This document shows, one piece after another, positions 33,489-42,985 of a stretch of 64,000 nucleotides of DNA. The position numbers and the translations under genes were made by a program. Under the pieces are notes generated by a model. It was not told where the DNA came from and did not search any database. It saw nothing but the letters and a program-made list of their open reading frames with translations. The stretch covers positions 248,001 to 312,000 of the forward strand of contig NZ_CP108462.1 in the NCBI RefSeq assembly GCF_036226365.1, written 5' to 3'. This DNA is from Streptomyces sp. NBC_01262. GTDB taxonomy: Bacteria; Actinomycetota; Actinomycetes; Streptomycetales; Streptomycetaceae. Each line of letters opens with the position of its first letter. The stretch's first letter is position 1.

Positions 33489-34445
33489 TCAGTTGACGTG
33501 GGCGAGCTTGTCGGGATTGGCGACGGTGTAGATCCCGCACACCTGGTTGCCGTCCTCGGTGAGGTCGAGGACGAGGACTGCGTACGGGGTGTCGTCTGCG
33601 AACAGCAGCGCTGACGGGTCGCCGTTGACGCTGCGGTAGGCGATGCGGAGGCCCTTGCCGGAGCGCGGGGCGAGGGCGGCGAACAGGCGCGCGACCTTGT
33701 CCCGGCCGTGGAGCGGCCGCAGGCCCCCCGCTGCCTGTGCCTTGCCTCCGCCATCACTCCACAGGGTCACGTCCGGCGCCAGGATCTCCAGGAGGGCGTC
33801 CAGGTCACCGCCGAGCGCGGCGGCCAGGAATCGTTCGGTCACCCGCTGGCGGACGTGCGGGGCAGGCTGCTCGTAGCGAGGGCGTCGGGCGTGGACGTGC
33901 TCGCGGGCGCGATGGGCGAGCTGGCGAATGGCGGAGGGACTGCGGCCGAGGATTTCCGCGATCTCGGTGTGGGCGTAGCCGAACACCTCGTGCAGGACGA
34001 ACACCCCGCGTTCCAGTGGGGTGAGGGTTTCCAGGACCACCAGCAGCGCCATCGACACCGACTCGGCGCGCAGTGCCGCGTCAGCGGCATCGTCGGGTAC
34101 GGGAGGGTCGGCGAGGGGGCCGACGAGCGGTTCAGGCAGCCACGGCCCGATGTAGGTCTCACGGCGGCGGCTGACAGTGGCCCGATGGGCGAGGGCCCGG
34201 TTCACCGCGATCCGCACCAGGTAGGCGCGCGCATTGCCGATCCGCTCCGCGCCCGGCGCCTGGTTTCTGGCCGCCCACGACAGCCATGTCTCCTGCAACA
34301 CGTCCTCGGTGTCGGCGACGCCGCCGAGCATGTTGTAGACGATCGAGAACAGCAGCTCACGGTGGTCGTTGAACACCTGTGTCCGTGTCGTGGTGTTCGT
34401 GGCGTTCGTGGTGTTCGCCACCGGATCTGGCAAGGTGTCGGACAT
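33489..34445 (-). CDS. ECF41-type sigma factor with C-terminal SnoaL-like extension (SigJ-like)
   Basis: 318 aa. Region 2 is DHRELLFSIVYNMLGGVADT then EDVLQETWLSWAAR, and region 4 LTPLERGVFVLHEVFGYAHT then EIAEILGRSPSAIRQLAHRA. A C-terminal NTF2/SnoaL-like domain (about 190-318) follows and ends with NPDKLAHVN, the NPDKL motif diagnostic of the ECF41 group, in which this domain acts as an intramolecular regulator in place of a separate anti-sigma. ECF41 genes usually sit beside a COG2128 or oxidoreductase gene; here the partner is an MMPL transporter. RBS GGGAGG. The N-terminal NTTNATNTTT run is a low-complexity repeat. Confidence 0.92.
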   Translation of the reverse strand: MSDTLPDPVANTTNATNTTTRTQVFNDHRELLFSIVYNMLGGVADTEDVLQETWLSWAARNQAPGAERIGNARAYLVRIAVNRALAHRATVSRRRETYIGPWLPEPLVGPLADPPVPDDAADAALRAESVSMALLVVLETLTPLERGVFVLHEVFGYAHTEIAEILGRSPSAIRQLAHRAREHVHARRPRYEQPAPHVRQRVTERFLAAALGGDLDALLEILAPDVTLWSDGGGKAQAAGGLRPLHGRDKVARLFAALAPRSGKGLRIAYRSVNGDPSALLFADDTPYAVLVLDLTEDGNQVCGIYTVANPDKLAHVN

Positions 34446-34480
34446 CGTGGGGCCTCCCGTCGCGGATGCGTTCCGAACTG

Positions 34481-34509
34481 AGAGCGACCCGGGCGCCCGG
34501 AGTGTGACA
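34481..34509 (-). promoter_or_regulatory. candidate ECF41-dependent autoregulatory promoter
   Basis: Read on the minus strand, TGTCACA (34509-34503) is followed by a 16-nt spacer and then CGCTCT (34486-34481), about 36 bp upstream of the sigma start. From memory, ECF41 promoters have a TGTCACA -35 element and a CGTC-like -10 at about this spacing. The -35 match is exact; the -10 is close but not perfect. It fits autoregulation of the sigma/MMPL operon. Confidence 0.55.
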
Positions 34510-34727
34510 TCCACCTCCCGACATGTGATCCACATCTCGTCAACGGCCCGCGATGTCATGGCGGCAGGTCGTGATCGTCGCGACAGAAAGGGGCAAGCGT
34601 CGAGCGCCTTGTGCAAGGACGCAACGTGTAGCGGCCTATGGACCCAGGCGGTGGCTACGGAGCCGGCGAGAGCCCCAGAGCAAGCATCGTGCAGGGGGGC
34701 TTGCGGCGACGCCGGTCGGAGGCGAGG

Positions 34728-35954
34728 TCACCAGGCCACGGGCAGTTCGTAGACTCCGTAGACGTTTCCGTCGTGTTTGAACGGGAGCCGCTCCAGGTCG
34801 GTCGTCAACCGCAGGGTGGGGATGCGGCGGTAGAGGGTGCTGTAGACGACCTGCAGTTCCAGGCGGGCAAGCGGCTGCCCGAGGCACTGGTGTACGCCGA
34901 AGCCGAAGGCGACGTGGTGGCGGGCGTCGCGTCGGATGTCGAGGAGGTCGGGGTCGGGGAAGACGTCGGGGTCACGGTTGCCGATGTCGTTGGGCATGAT
35001 GATCCCGTCGCCGGCGCGGATGAGCTCTCCGGAGATCTCGATGTCGTCGAGGGCGAGCCGGCGGCGCCCGCTGTGCGTGATGTTGAGGTAGCGCAGCAGT
35101 TCGTCCACCGCCGAGGCGACCAGTTCGGGGTCGTCCGTGTCGCGCAGCAGGGCGAGTTCGCCGGGGTTTTCGAGCAGGGCGAGGGTGCCGAGGGCGATCA
35201 TGTTCGCGGTGGTCTCGTGTCCGGCGATCAGCAGGAGCACTCCCATCTGGGCTGCCTCGTCGCGGGACAGCTCCCCCGCCTTGACGCGCGCGACCAGCCC
35301 GGACAGCAGGTCGTCGGCGGGGCTGGCCATTTTCTCGGCCATCAGGTCGCCGAGATAGCCGGCCAGGTTGGCGCGGGCGGCGGCCCGCTGTTCGGGGGGT
35401 ACGTCGCGCTTGATGAGGACCTTGCTGTTGGTCTGGAAGAAGTCGTGCTCGGTGTAGGGCACTCCGAGCAGTTCGCAGATCACCAGCGAGGGCACCGGTA
35501 AGGCGAACGCCTCGACCAGGTCGACGGGGGTGGGACCGGCCAGCATGACGTCGATCAGGTCGTCCACGATCTTCTGCACGGCGGGCCGCATGGCCTCCAC
35601 CCGCTTGATGGCGAACGGGGCCGTCACCATCCGCCGGAGGCGGGCGTGCTCGGGGTCGTCCATCTGGATGAAGCTGATACCGCTCGTGCCCTGGACCGGG
35701 GCATGGAGCGGAAAGCCCGGCTGGGCGCTGTCTGCGCTGACCCTGGGGTCGCTGAGCAGTGCGCGCTGATCGGCGTAGCGGGTCACCAGCCACGGTGTGC
35801 TGCCGTCCCAGAGACGGACCTTCACGAGCGGGCCCTGCTGCTGCTCGGCCCGCAGGGCCGGAGGTGGGTCGAACGGGCAGCCCGTCGCCCTGGTCATCGG
35901 AAAGGCCGGAATGCCGGCCGGGTACTCATCCGCCGGATTCAATGTGCTGGTCAT
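34728..35954 (-). CDS. cytochrome P450
   Basis: 408 aa. The I-helix oxygen-activation motif is LIAGHETTANMIAL, and the heme loop is FGFGVHQCLGQPLARLEL with Cys357 as thiolate ligand. PEHARLRRM and RLALDDIEI are typical of bacterial class I P450s of the CYP105/107 kind. It needs a ferredoxin and reductase, neither of which is adjacent. A monooxygenase on a small hydrophobic substrate is expected. The start at 35954 follows GAGGAAGCA; 47 bp separate it from the TetR remnant upstream. Confidence 0.95.
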   Translation of the reverse strand: MTSTLNPADEYPAGIPAFPMTRATGCPFDPPPALRAEQQQGPLVKVRLWDGSTPWLVTRYADQRALLSDPRVSADSAQPGFPLHAPVQGTSGISFIQMDDPEHARLRRMVTAPFAIKRVEAMRPAVQKIVDDLIDVMLAGPTPVDLVEAFALPVPSLVICELLGVPYTEHDFFQTNSKVLIKRDVPPEQRAAARANLAGYLGDLMAEKMASPADDLLSGLVARVKAGELSRDEAAQMGVLLLIAGHETTANMIALGTLALLENPGELALLRDTDDPELVASAVDELLRYLNITHSGRRRLALDDIEISGELIRAGDGIIMPNDIGNRDPDVFPDPDLLDIRRDARHHVAFGFGVHQCLGQPLARLELQVVYSTLYRRIPTLRLTTDLERLPFKHDGNVYGVYELPVAW

Positions 35955-36001
35955 TGCTTCCTCGCTTCCTCTGGACGGGCAGGAGATGCGCCGCGGAGCT
36001 G

Positions 36002-36403
36002 TCAGGAGCGGCGGGCGACAGGGGCCGGCCACAGGGCGACGATCGCGTCGATCAGGCCGGTTGCGGCGTCGCGCCAGTTGGACCGGGGTGTGGGGGTGCT
36101 CTCGGCGAGTGCGCGTTCACGCTCGGCGCACATGTGCACGATCAACTGGCGTGCCATGGCGTTGCGTTCGGCGTGAACCTCGACTGGCAGGTCGGCAAGG
36201 CAGCGGTGCAGCCTGTCGAGGATCTGCTGCAGGGCCGGGGAGGCCAGGGACTCGTCGACCATGATCCGGCGCATCGCGCGAACCAGGTCCGCCTTGGTGC
36301 CGAAGTGGTAGCCGACCGCGGTGTTGTTGCCCTGCCCCGCGGCCTCGCTGACCTGGCGGTTGGCGACCGCGTACACGCCGCGCTCGGTTCGTAAGGCCCG
36401 CAT
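36002..36403 (-). pseudogene. N-terminally truncated TetR regulator
   Basis: The 133 codons from ATG 36403 begin MRALRTERGVYAVANRQ and continue with SEAAGQGNNTAVGYHFGTKA, the recognition part of a TetR HTH. Helix 1 and the leader that normally precede ERGVYAVANRQ (about 20-25 residues) are absent. The C-terminal effector domain runs to the normal length (ending WPAPVARRS). No good ribosome site precedes the ATG, and the stop of the hydrolase lies 11 bp upstream. The junction near 36404 looks like a deletion boundary, so I call it a pseudogene; a shortened functional protein cannot be excluded. Confidence 0.65.
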
Positions 36404-36414
36404 TCGACGGCCCG

Positions 36415-37950
36415 TCAGTCGCCGACGGTGGAGCCGGCGGCTGCGGCGACGAGGGCGGCAGCGTCGGCAGGCCGGATGTGTCCGGCCGCCGTGGCGCGTG
36501 CGGTGGCCTTGGTCCACCGGGAGACGAACTGCGGGTGGGTGGGATACAGGGCCGCCAGTTGCGCGGCGCTGAAGGGCACGGTGGTGCCGAACAGGAAGCA
36601 GAACTGCGAGCCGGACTGGCCGAGGCCCGACAGGGTCGCCACCGGAGCGTCGACCGAGGGGGTGCGGATGCCGCCCTTGACGTTGCCGTCGGCGTCGAGC
36701 ACGAACGACGGGACCGGGTCCGAGGTGACTTCGAGCCGGGGCGCGGGCGCCGGTGCCGCTCCCGTGATCGCCCAGCGGTTCAGCGCGTGGACGGCGGCTT
36801 CCAGGACGTAGTGCGCCTGGCCGGTGTTGATCGGCGTGGAGCAGGTGACGACGGGGTGGGAGGGATCGGGGGTGGTGGGCGGGTTGAGCATGGTGGCGAA
36901 GGCCTGGATGTCCCCCTGCCCGTCGCCGGTGTCCGTGGGGCCGACCGGGGTGATGTAGGTGTCGGCGTGGGCGGTTCCGGCGACCTCCCAGAGGCGGATG
37001 TGCGCGGTGTCGGGCTGACGGGCCGCCAGGTAGCCGAGGGCCAGCACATCGGTCTCGGTCTCGAAGGTGAGCACCGGTATCCGCAGGTCCGTGCGGGTGA
37101 GGACGACCGACGGGGTGGGCACATCGGCCTGGGGAGCCTGGGACAGCGGCGCCGCGAAGCCGGCCCGGCTTTCGAGGAGGATGCCGTCGTACACGTTCAC
37201 GAGGGGCTGGACGGCGTCGACGTATGTGGTGAGCCGGAACGCCGACTGGGATTCGCCGACGCCCAGGACGGTGCGCGGTCGCAGTCCGCCGAGGACGGTG
37301 GGGGCGGAGTCGCGTACGGCCTGCCCGGCCTGGGAGAAGATGTCGTACGAGTAGCTGTCACCGGGGTGTGACAGGTCGGCGTACCGGACCGGGTCCATGG
37401 CCTTGGCCGTGTTCACTCCGACCGCCTGGGCGGAGACGCCGATCCAGGCATAGCCTTCGCGGATCAGCTCGTTGTGGGTGTTGATCCAGGATGTCGCCAC
37501 ATCCAGGCCGCCCGACACGTTGAGCCATTCGACCACCACGGTCCCGTTGAAGCGCCGGGGATCCTTCGGCCTGTCGACGACGATGCGCGTGGTGTACGCC
37601 GCGGTGCTCGCCGGCGCCACCGTCCATGTGCCGTCGGAGGTCAGGGGGCTGACGGGCTGGTAGCCGGCGGCCGTTCCGGACAGGAAGTACTCGGACTGCT
37701 CGTAGCCGACCTGGCTCAGGTCGAAGGCCGTGCCGTAGAGCTGGATCGCGCCGGTGCCGCCCGTGACCGGACCTGTGACCGTCGCGCCGGCCGCGGATAA
37801 GTGCGAGCGCGGCGGGGCGTCGGCGGTGGAGGCGGCAGCGGTAGCGGCCTGCGACACGTCCGCGGTGGCGGTGCTGAGCAGGAGTGCGAACGCTGCCGCT
37901 GACGACACTTTGGCGAGGCAGCGGGCTGTTCTGACGAATTTCGTGATCAC
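36415..37950 (-). CDS. secreted alpha/beta hydrolase domain protein
   Basis: 511 aa. A signal peptide is clear (KFVRTARCLAKVSSAAAFAL then LLSTATADVSQAATAA). The body belongs to the large actinobacterial alpha/beta-hydrolase-like family with 'FNGTVVVEWLNVSGGLDVAT' and the nucleophile elbow VGESQSAFR; the His/Asp partners are probably in VAGTAHADTYI and ETETDVLALG. Substrate unknown (ester or amide). The GTG at 37948-37950 is preferred because GAAAGG lies 8 nt upstream and gives the signal peptide. A 15-bp dyad at 38022-38036 lies in its promoter region. Confidence 0.85.
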   Translation of the reverse strand: MITKFVRTARCLAKVSSAAAFALLLSTATADVSQAATAAASTADAPPRSHLSAAGATVTGPVTGGTGAIQLYGTAFDLSQVGYEQSEYFLSGTAAGYQPVSPLTSDGTWTVAPASTAAYTTRIVVDRPKDPRRFNGTVVVEWLNVSGGLDVATSWINTHNELIREGYAWIGVSAQAVGVNTAKAMDPVRYADLSHPGDSYSYDIFSQAGQAVRDSAPTVLGGLRPRTVLGVGESQSAFRLTTYVDAVQPLVNVYDGILLESRAGFAAPLSQAPQADVPTPSVVLTRTDLRIPVLTFETETDVLALGYLAARQPDTAHIRLWEVAGTAHADTYITPVGPTDTGDGQGDIQAFATMLNPPTTPDPSHPVVTCSTPINTGQAHYVLEAAVHALNRWAITGAAPAPAPRLEVTSDPVPSFVLDADGNVKGGIRTPSVDAPVATLSGLGQSGSQFCFLFGTTVPFSAAQLAALYPTHPQFVSRWTKATARATAAGHIRPADAAALVAAAAGSTVGD

Positions 37951-38021
37951 GTAGAGCACCTTTCGCGCAGAGGCAACCCCCGTTGGCCGTGGCACTCTAG
38001 AGTGACGTTTTCATTACTGTC

Positions 38022-38036
38022 AATGACATTGTCATT
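38022..38036. promoter_or_regulatory. perfect AATGACA-T-TGTCATT dyad upstream of the secreted hydrolase
   Basis: A 7-bp inverted repeat with a single central T lies 71 bp upstream of the hydrolase start, in an AT-rich stretch unlike its surroundings. This is a size and shape typical of a TetR operator. The truncated TetR downstream of the hydrolase is the nearest candidate regulator, which would leave the site unoccupied if that gene is dead. Confidence 0.65.
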
Positions 38037-38062
38037 TGGTGAGTATGAAGTTCTCATTCGAA

Positions 38063-38092
38063 CCGTCGGTGCGCGGCGACGCGCACCGACGG
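38063..38092. terminator. intrinsic terminator hairpin of the glutamate dehydrogenase gene
   Basis: A perfect 13-bp stem, CCGTCGGTGCGCG paired with CGCGCACCGACGG, closes a GCGA loop 11 bp after the gdhA stop (minus strand). No long T-tract follows, as usual in Streptomyces. Confidence 0.8.
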
Positions 38093-38103
38093 CCTCACTC
38101 CAC

Positions 38104-39456
<1,353 letters not shown>

Positions 39457-39706
39457 CTACTCTCGTCGTGGATCCCGGACGTGCCCGCGCGCGGAGACGT
39501 CCGGCCGTTGCCGTGTCAACGAGCACGGGCGGCAGGCATCACCGTGCCAGGCAAATTCGTGCCGGTGCCCAATGCGCCCAGGTCACCTGCGTGAGCGGCG
39601 TCGCTTTGGTATACGACGCCCAGCTGCCACAAATCGTTGGCACAGCCAATGAATCCACGTATGGTTGGCGACACCGATGCCGGACACGCCAACGGAATAG
39701 GATGTC

Positions 39707-40126
39707 ATGTCCACAATTACCCTTCTCGCCGACCGTATCGAGATCGCCGACCTGTTCACCCGCTTCGCGCGCCTACTCGACGAGAAGCGGTGGGAGGACG
39801 CGGACACCGTCTTCACCGACGATGTCGCGGTGCACTCGCCGCGCAGTGGCGAGATCCGCGGCATCGACAAGGTCGTCGGCTTCATGCGAGAGGCCGAGGT
39901 CGAGGGGGAGGGGGAGCACACCCAGCACATGACCACCGACCTGCTGGTGGACGTCGACGGCGACCGGGCGACCGCCTCGGCGAACTCGCTCGTGTACTTC
40001 TACCGCGACGGCCAGGCACCCCACCTGACAAGCGGCCTGCGACTGGCCTGCACCGCAGTGCGGACGCCGGCGGGCTGGCGACTTCGCGAGTCGTGGACCA
40101 TGCTCGCCTGGACGCACGAGAAGTGA
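39707..40126 (+). CDS. SnoaL-like / nuclear transport factor 2 family protein
   Basis: 139 aa. The opening LADRIEIADLFTRFARLLDE then KRWEDADTVFTDDVAVHSP is the classic SnoaL_4-type start, and the end (RTPAGWRLRESWTMLAWTHE) the final strand. Family members include dehydratases, hydroxylating-dioxygenase subunits and polyketide cyclases. It is alone on this strand, convergent with the LLM oxidoreductase (53-bp gap), so no operon partner hints at a substrate. Confidence 0.87.
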   Translation: MSTITLLADRIEIADLFTRFARLLDEKRWEDADTVFTDDVAVHSPRSGEIRGIDKVVGFMREAEVEGEGEHTQHMTTDLLVDVDGDRATASANSLVYFYRDGQAPHLTSGLRLACTAVRTPAGWRLRESWTMLAWTHEK

Positions 40127-40179
40127 TGACCGATCCGACCGCCGTCGCCCCTACGTACCGATGAATTCGCCCCGCATGC

Positions 40180-41034
40180 TCACACAGTGACCAGTTCGTC
40201 CGCGACCCACCGCGCGACGTCGGCGGGGTACGGCGCCGACAGACCGAGGACGATGTGCTGGAAGCCGGCGCCGACCGCCTTGCCGATCGCGTCCCGGGTG
40301 CGATCGGGCTGGTCGTAGGAGACCGGCAGATGGATCGAGCGGGTGATCGTGGCAGGGTCGCGTCCGATCTCGGCGCAGTAGCGGTCCAGCAGCGCGCTGC
40401 GGCGTATGACGTCGTCGATGTCGCCACCGGGGATGTTCCACAGGTCGGCGTGCTCGGCGACCACGCGCAGCGTCGCGGACGAGCGTCCGCCGATCAGGAT
40501 CGGCGGGTAGGGGTGCTGGACCGGCTTGGGGTTGCAGAACGCCCCGGTGAGCCGGACATAGGTGCCGTCGAAGTCGAAGGGCCCGGTCTCGGTCCACAGC
40601 CGCCGGATGACGGTGCACGCCTCAGCGAGGCTCCCCACCGAGTGGGCGAAGTCGTGGAAGGGCAGGCCGTGCGCCTCGTACTCGCGCCGGGCCAGGGGGT
40701 GGTCGGGGCGTGAGCCCGCGCCTATGCCGAAGTCGAGCCGCCCACCGGAGACGATGTCGACGGTCGCGGCGATCTTGGCGAGCATCGCGGGCGGCCGGAA
40801 GCGGTTGCTGGTCACGAGCAGGCCGACGCGCAGCCGTCGGGTGTGGGCGGCGAGGGCGGAGAGCAGCGTCCAGCCTTCGTGGGCCGGTCCGTCCTGGTTG
40901 CCGCCGATCGGCATGAGGTGGTCGAACAGCCACGCGTGCTCGATCTCGGGTATGGCGTCCGCTTCCTGCCACACCCGCAGGATGTCGTGGTAGCCGACCT
41001 GCATGGGGGCGGTCATGATTCCGAAGCTTGGCAT
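40180..41034 (-). CDS. LLM class F420- or flavin-dependent oxidoreductase
   Basis: 284 aa luciferase-like TIM barrel. Typical strings are WLFDHLMPIGGNQDGPAHEG, RLRVGLLVTSNRFRPPAMLA, IVSGGRLDFGIGAGSRPDHP and QHPYPPILIGGRSSATLRV. The family uses F420 or FMN; the GAGS stretch and general pattern fit actinobacterial F420 members. It is in the same orientation as the hydrolase at 41114, but a terminator-like hairpin separates them. Confidence 0.9.
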   Translation of the reverse strand: MPSFGIMTAPMQVGYHDILRVWQEADAIPEIEHAWLFDHLMPIGGNQDGPAHEGWTLLSALAAHTRRLRVGLLVTSNRFRPPAMLAKIAATVDIVSGGRLDFGIGAGSRPDHPLARREYEAHGLPFHDFAHSVGSLAEACTVIRRLWTETGPFDFDGTYVRLTGAFCNPKPVQHPYPPILIGGRSSATLRVVAEHADLWNIPGGDIDDVIRRSALLDRYCAEIGRDPATITRSIHLPVSYDQPDRTRDAIGKAVGAGFQHIVLGLSAPYPADVARWVADELVTV

Positions 41035-41049
41035 GGGATGGTCATGGGT

Positions 41050-41089
41050 CCTTTCTGGGGCCGGAGGCCGGCTGCCGGCCCCGGAAAGG
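41050..41089. terminator. terminator-like hairpin after the hydrolase gene
   Basis: Arms of 15 bases (41050-41064 and 41075-41089) pair with one wobble (CCTTTCTGGGGCCGG with CCGGCCCCGGAAAGG) around a 10-base loop. It lies directly downstream of the 41114 stop and upstream of the LLM gene, both on the minus strand. Confidence 0.7.
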
Positions 41090-41113
41090 GCGGGCAGCGC
41101 GCTTCCCCGAGCG

Positions 41114-42043
41114 TCACTTGGATTCGATACGGCCCAGCGGATCGGTGCTCGCCGCCAGTTCGGCGCTCGCCGCGGACCAGCTTGCGTCCGCGGGATAGAG
41201 CGCACTACGGAGGAAGGCCCACGTGAGCCGCTGTATCAGGGCGACCCGTTCGGGGCTCTCGTCCGTCGTCTCCGTGGAGGTGTATCCGGAGATCCCGCCC
41301 AGCGAGTGCTCCGCCCCGAACAGGGAGAGCAGGCTCTTGGTCCCCGGGCTGAGGTAGTACGGATCCGTGAACCACTCCGGGCCCCGGACGCTCAGGGCGG
41401 ACTGGTCCTTGTCCCCCGCGACCACCAGGGCCGGCGTGGTCATCCGCTCGAAGTCCGGGTTCATGAAGGCGAAGTGCTCGGCGGCGAACGGCGTCAGGTC
41501 GGCGCCGCCCGTGCCCGGCACGGCAAGCAGCACACCGGCCTTGATCCGCGGGTCGGACAGGTCCGAGCCCGGGACGCCCTCGGCGTCGAGGACCCGTGCG
41601 CCCAGCAGCATGCTCGCGCTCTGGGCGCCCCAGGAGTGCCCCGCGACGGCGATGCGGCTCCGGTCGAGGCGGCCCGCGAGTCCGGGAATGGCGGCCTCGA
41701 CGAGGTCCAGCCGGTCGACGACGCGCGTCAGATCCTCGCCCCGGAGGCGCCAGATCTCCGGGTAACGGGGATCGTCGGGCGTGACGTTCAGCGTCCGCGA
41801 GTCGAGGTGGGTCGGCTGAACGACAACGAACCCCCGGGCGGCCCAGAAGTCGACCAGCGGCGCGTAGCCGTCCAGCGACTCGCCGAAGCCGTGCGAGAAG
41901 ACGACGACGGGCAGTTCGCCGCCGATCACCGGGGCCGACACCCGCACCCGCAGGTCCTCGCCGCGGCCCGGGGCCGGCAAGGTCACCGGGCGTACGGAGA
42001 TGACAGGAGTGGGCGTGCTGACGATTTCATCGGGGTGGCGCAT
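41114..42043 (-). CDS. alpha/beta hydrolase (PAF-acetylhydrolase/dienelactone-hydrolase-like)
   Basis: 309 aa. The oxyanion region is VVVFSHGFGESLDGYAPLVD, the nucleophile elbow IAVAGHSWGAQSASML, and the acid/His partners VVAGDKDQSALS and LFGAEHSLGGIS. No signal peptide is seen, so the enzyme is cytoplasmic. It probably opens an ester or lactone. RBS AAGGAG precedes the ATG at 42043. It is divergent from the TetR at 42207, and a 17-bp operator-like dyad lies between. Confidence 0.9.
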   Translation of the reverse strand: MRHPDEIVSTPTPVISVRPVTLPAPGRGEDLRVRVSAPVIGGELPVVVFSHGFGESLDGYAPLVDFWAARGFVVVQPTHLDSRTLNVTPDDPRYPEIWRLRGEDLTRVVDRLDLVEAAIPGLAGRLDRSRIAVAGHSWGAQSASMLLGARVLDAEGVPGSDLSDPRIKAGVLLAVPGTGGADLTPFAAEHFAFMNPDFERMTTPALVVAGDKDQSALSVRGPEWFTDPYYLSPGTKSLLSLFGAEHSLGGISGYTSTETTDESPERVALIQRLTWAFLRSALYPADASWSAASAELAASTDPLGRIESK

Positions 42044-42157
42044 CGGTTTCTCCTTGAGACGTAACGTGAGCGGCGAGACATGGCATGGCCTGGCCTGGTG
42101 CCGGGACTGCTGGTCTGGCACCATGAACAAGCGGATCCGTGTTCCGCTACCAACGAT

Positions 42158-42174
42158 ACGGAACAGAGTTCCGT
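42158..42174. promoter_or_regulatory. TetR operator-like dyad ACGGAAC-AGA-GTTCCGT
   Basis: A perfect 7-bp inverted repeat with a 3-bp centre lies between the divergent hydrolase (42043) and TetR (42207) genes. A partial extra arm, GTTCCG, occurs at 42141-42146. The motif shape is that of many Streptomyces TetR operators. Confidence 0.8.
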
Positions 42175-42206
42175 TTATCAAGACGAGTGACGGAGGAACC
42201 GGCGCA

Positions 42207-42803
42207 GTGCCCGACATCGGCAGCGGATCAGAACCGTCAGCACCCCGGAAGCGGGCCGACGCCCGGCGCAACGAGGAGACACTCCTGGAAGCGGCAGCCG
42301 CGGCTTTCATCGCCTCCGGCGTCGATGCGCCCGTGCGCGATATCGCGACCAAGGCCGGCGTCGGCGTCGGCACGATCTACCGCCACTTCCCGACGCGGGC
42401 CGATCTCATCGTCGCCGTCTACCGGCACCAGGTCGAGGCATGCGTCGAGGCGGGCCCGGTCCTGCTGGCGAACAGCGACTCACCGCACACCGCCCTGGAG
42501 CGGTGGATCGATCTCTTCGTCGACTTCCTCGTCACCAAGCACGGCCTCGCCGAGGCGCTCCAGTCCGATGACGCCACCTTCGCGACCCTGCACGCCTACT
42601 TCATCGACCGCCTCGTGCCCGTCTGCGCCGAACTGCTCGACGCCGCCGCCGGGGCAGGCGAGATCCGCCCCGACATCGGGGCCCTGGAACTGATGCGCGG
42701 CGTCGGCAACCTCTGCATCGGCGCGAACAAGGACCCCCGCTACGACGCCCGCCGCATGGTCGGACTCCTCCTCGCCGGCCTGCGCCTCCACCAGGGCGTC
42801 TGA
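42207..42803 (+). CDS. TetR family transcriptional regulator
   Basis: 198 aa. The HTH is VRDIATKAGVGVGTIYRHFP followed by TRADLIVAVYRHQVEACVEA; the C-terminal domain resembles the SbtR-like group (ERWIDLFVDFLVTKHGLAEA). It probably represses the divergent hydrolase through the dyad at 42158-42174. The GTG at 42207 is preceded by GGAGG at suitable distance; the upstream frame overlaps the hydrolase promoter. Confidence 0.92.
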   Translation: MPDIGSGSEPSAPRKRADARRNEETLLEAAAAAFIASGVDAPVRDIATKAGVGVGTIYRHFPTRADLIVAVYRHQVEACVEAGPVLLANSDSPHTALERWIDLFVDFLVTKHGLAEALQSDDATFATLHAYFIDRLVPVCAELLDAAAGAGEIRPDIGALELMRGVGNLCIGANKDPRYDARRMVGLLLAGLRLHQGV

Positions 42804-42985
42804 GCCCGCAAGCCCGTGGCCCGCGCCCGTCGAACGAGGTGCTGGCCGCATTGGCTCGCGCCCTGTGCACGACGTGGACGTCGCCCGCTGAGCCACGCCA
42901 ACCGCACTTCAGCGTCCCCTGATGTGGACCGACGCCCGTCAGAATCACCCGCGCGCAAGGCTGATCGAACTGGGACACTGGATCA

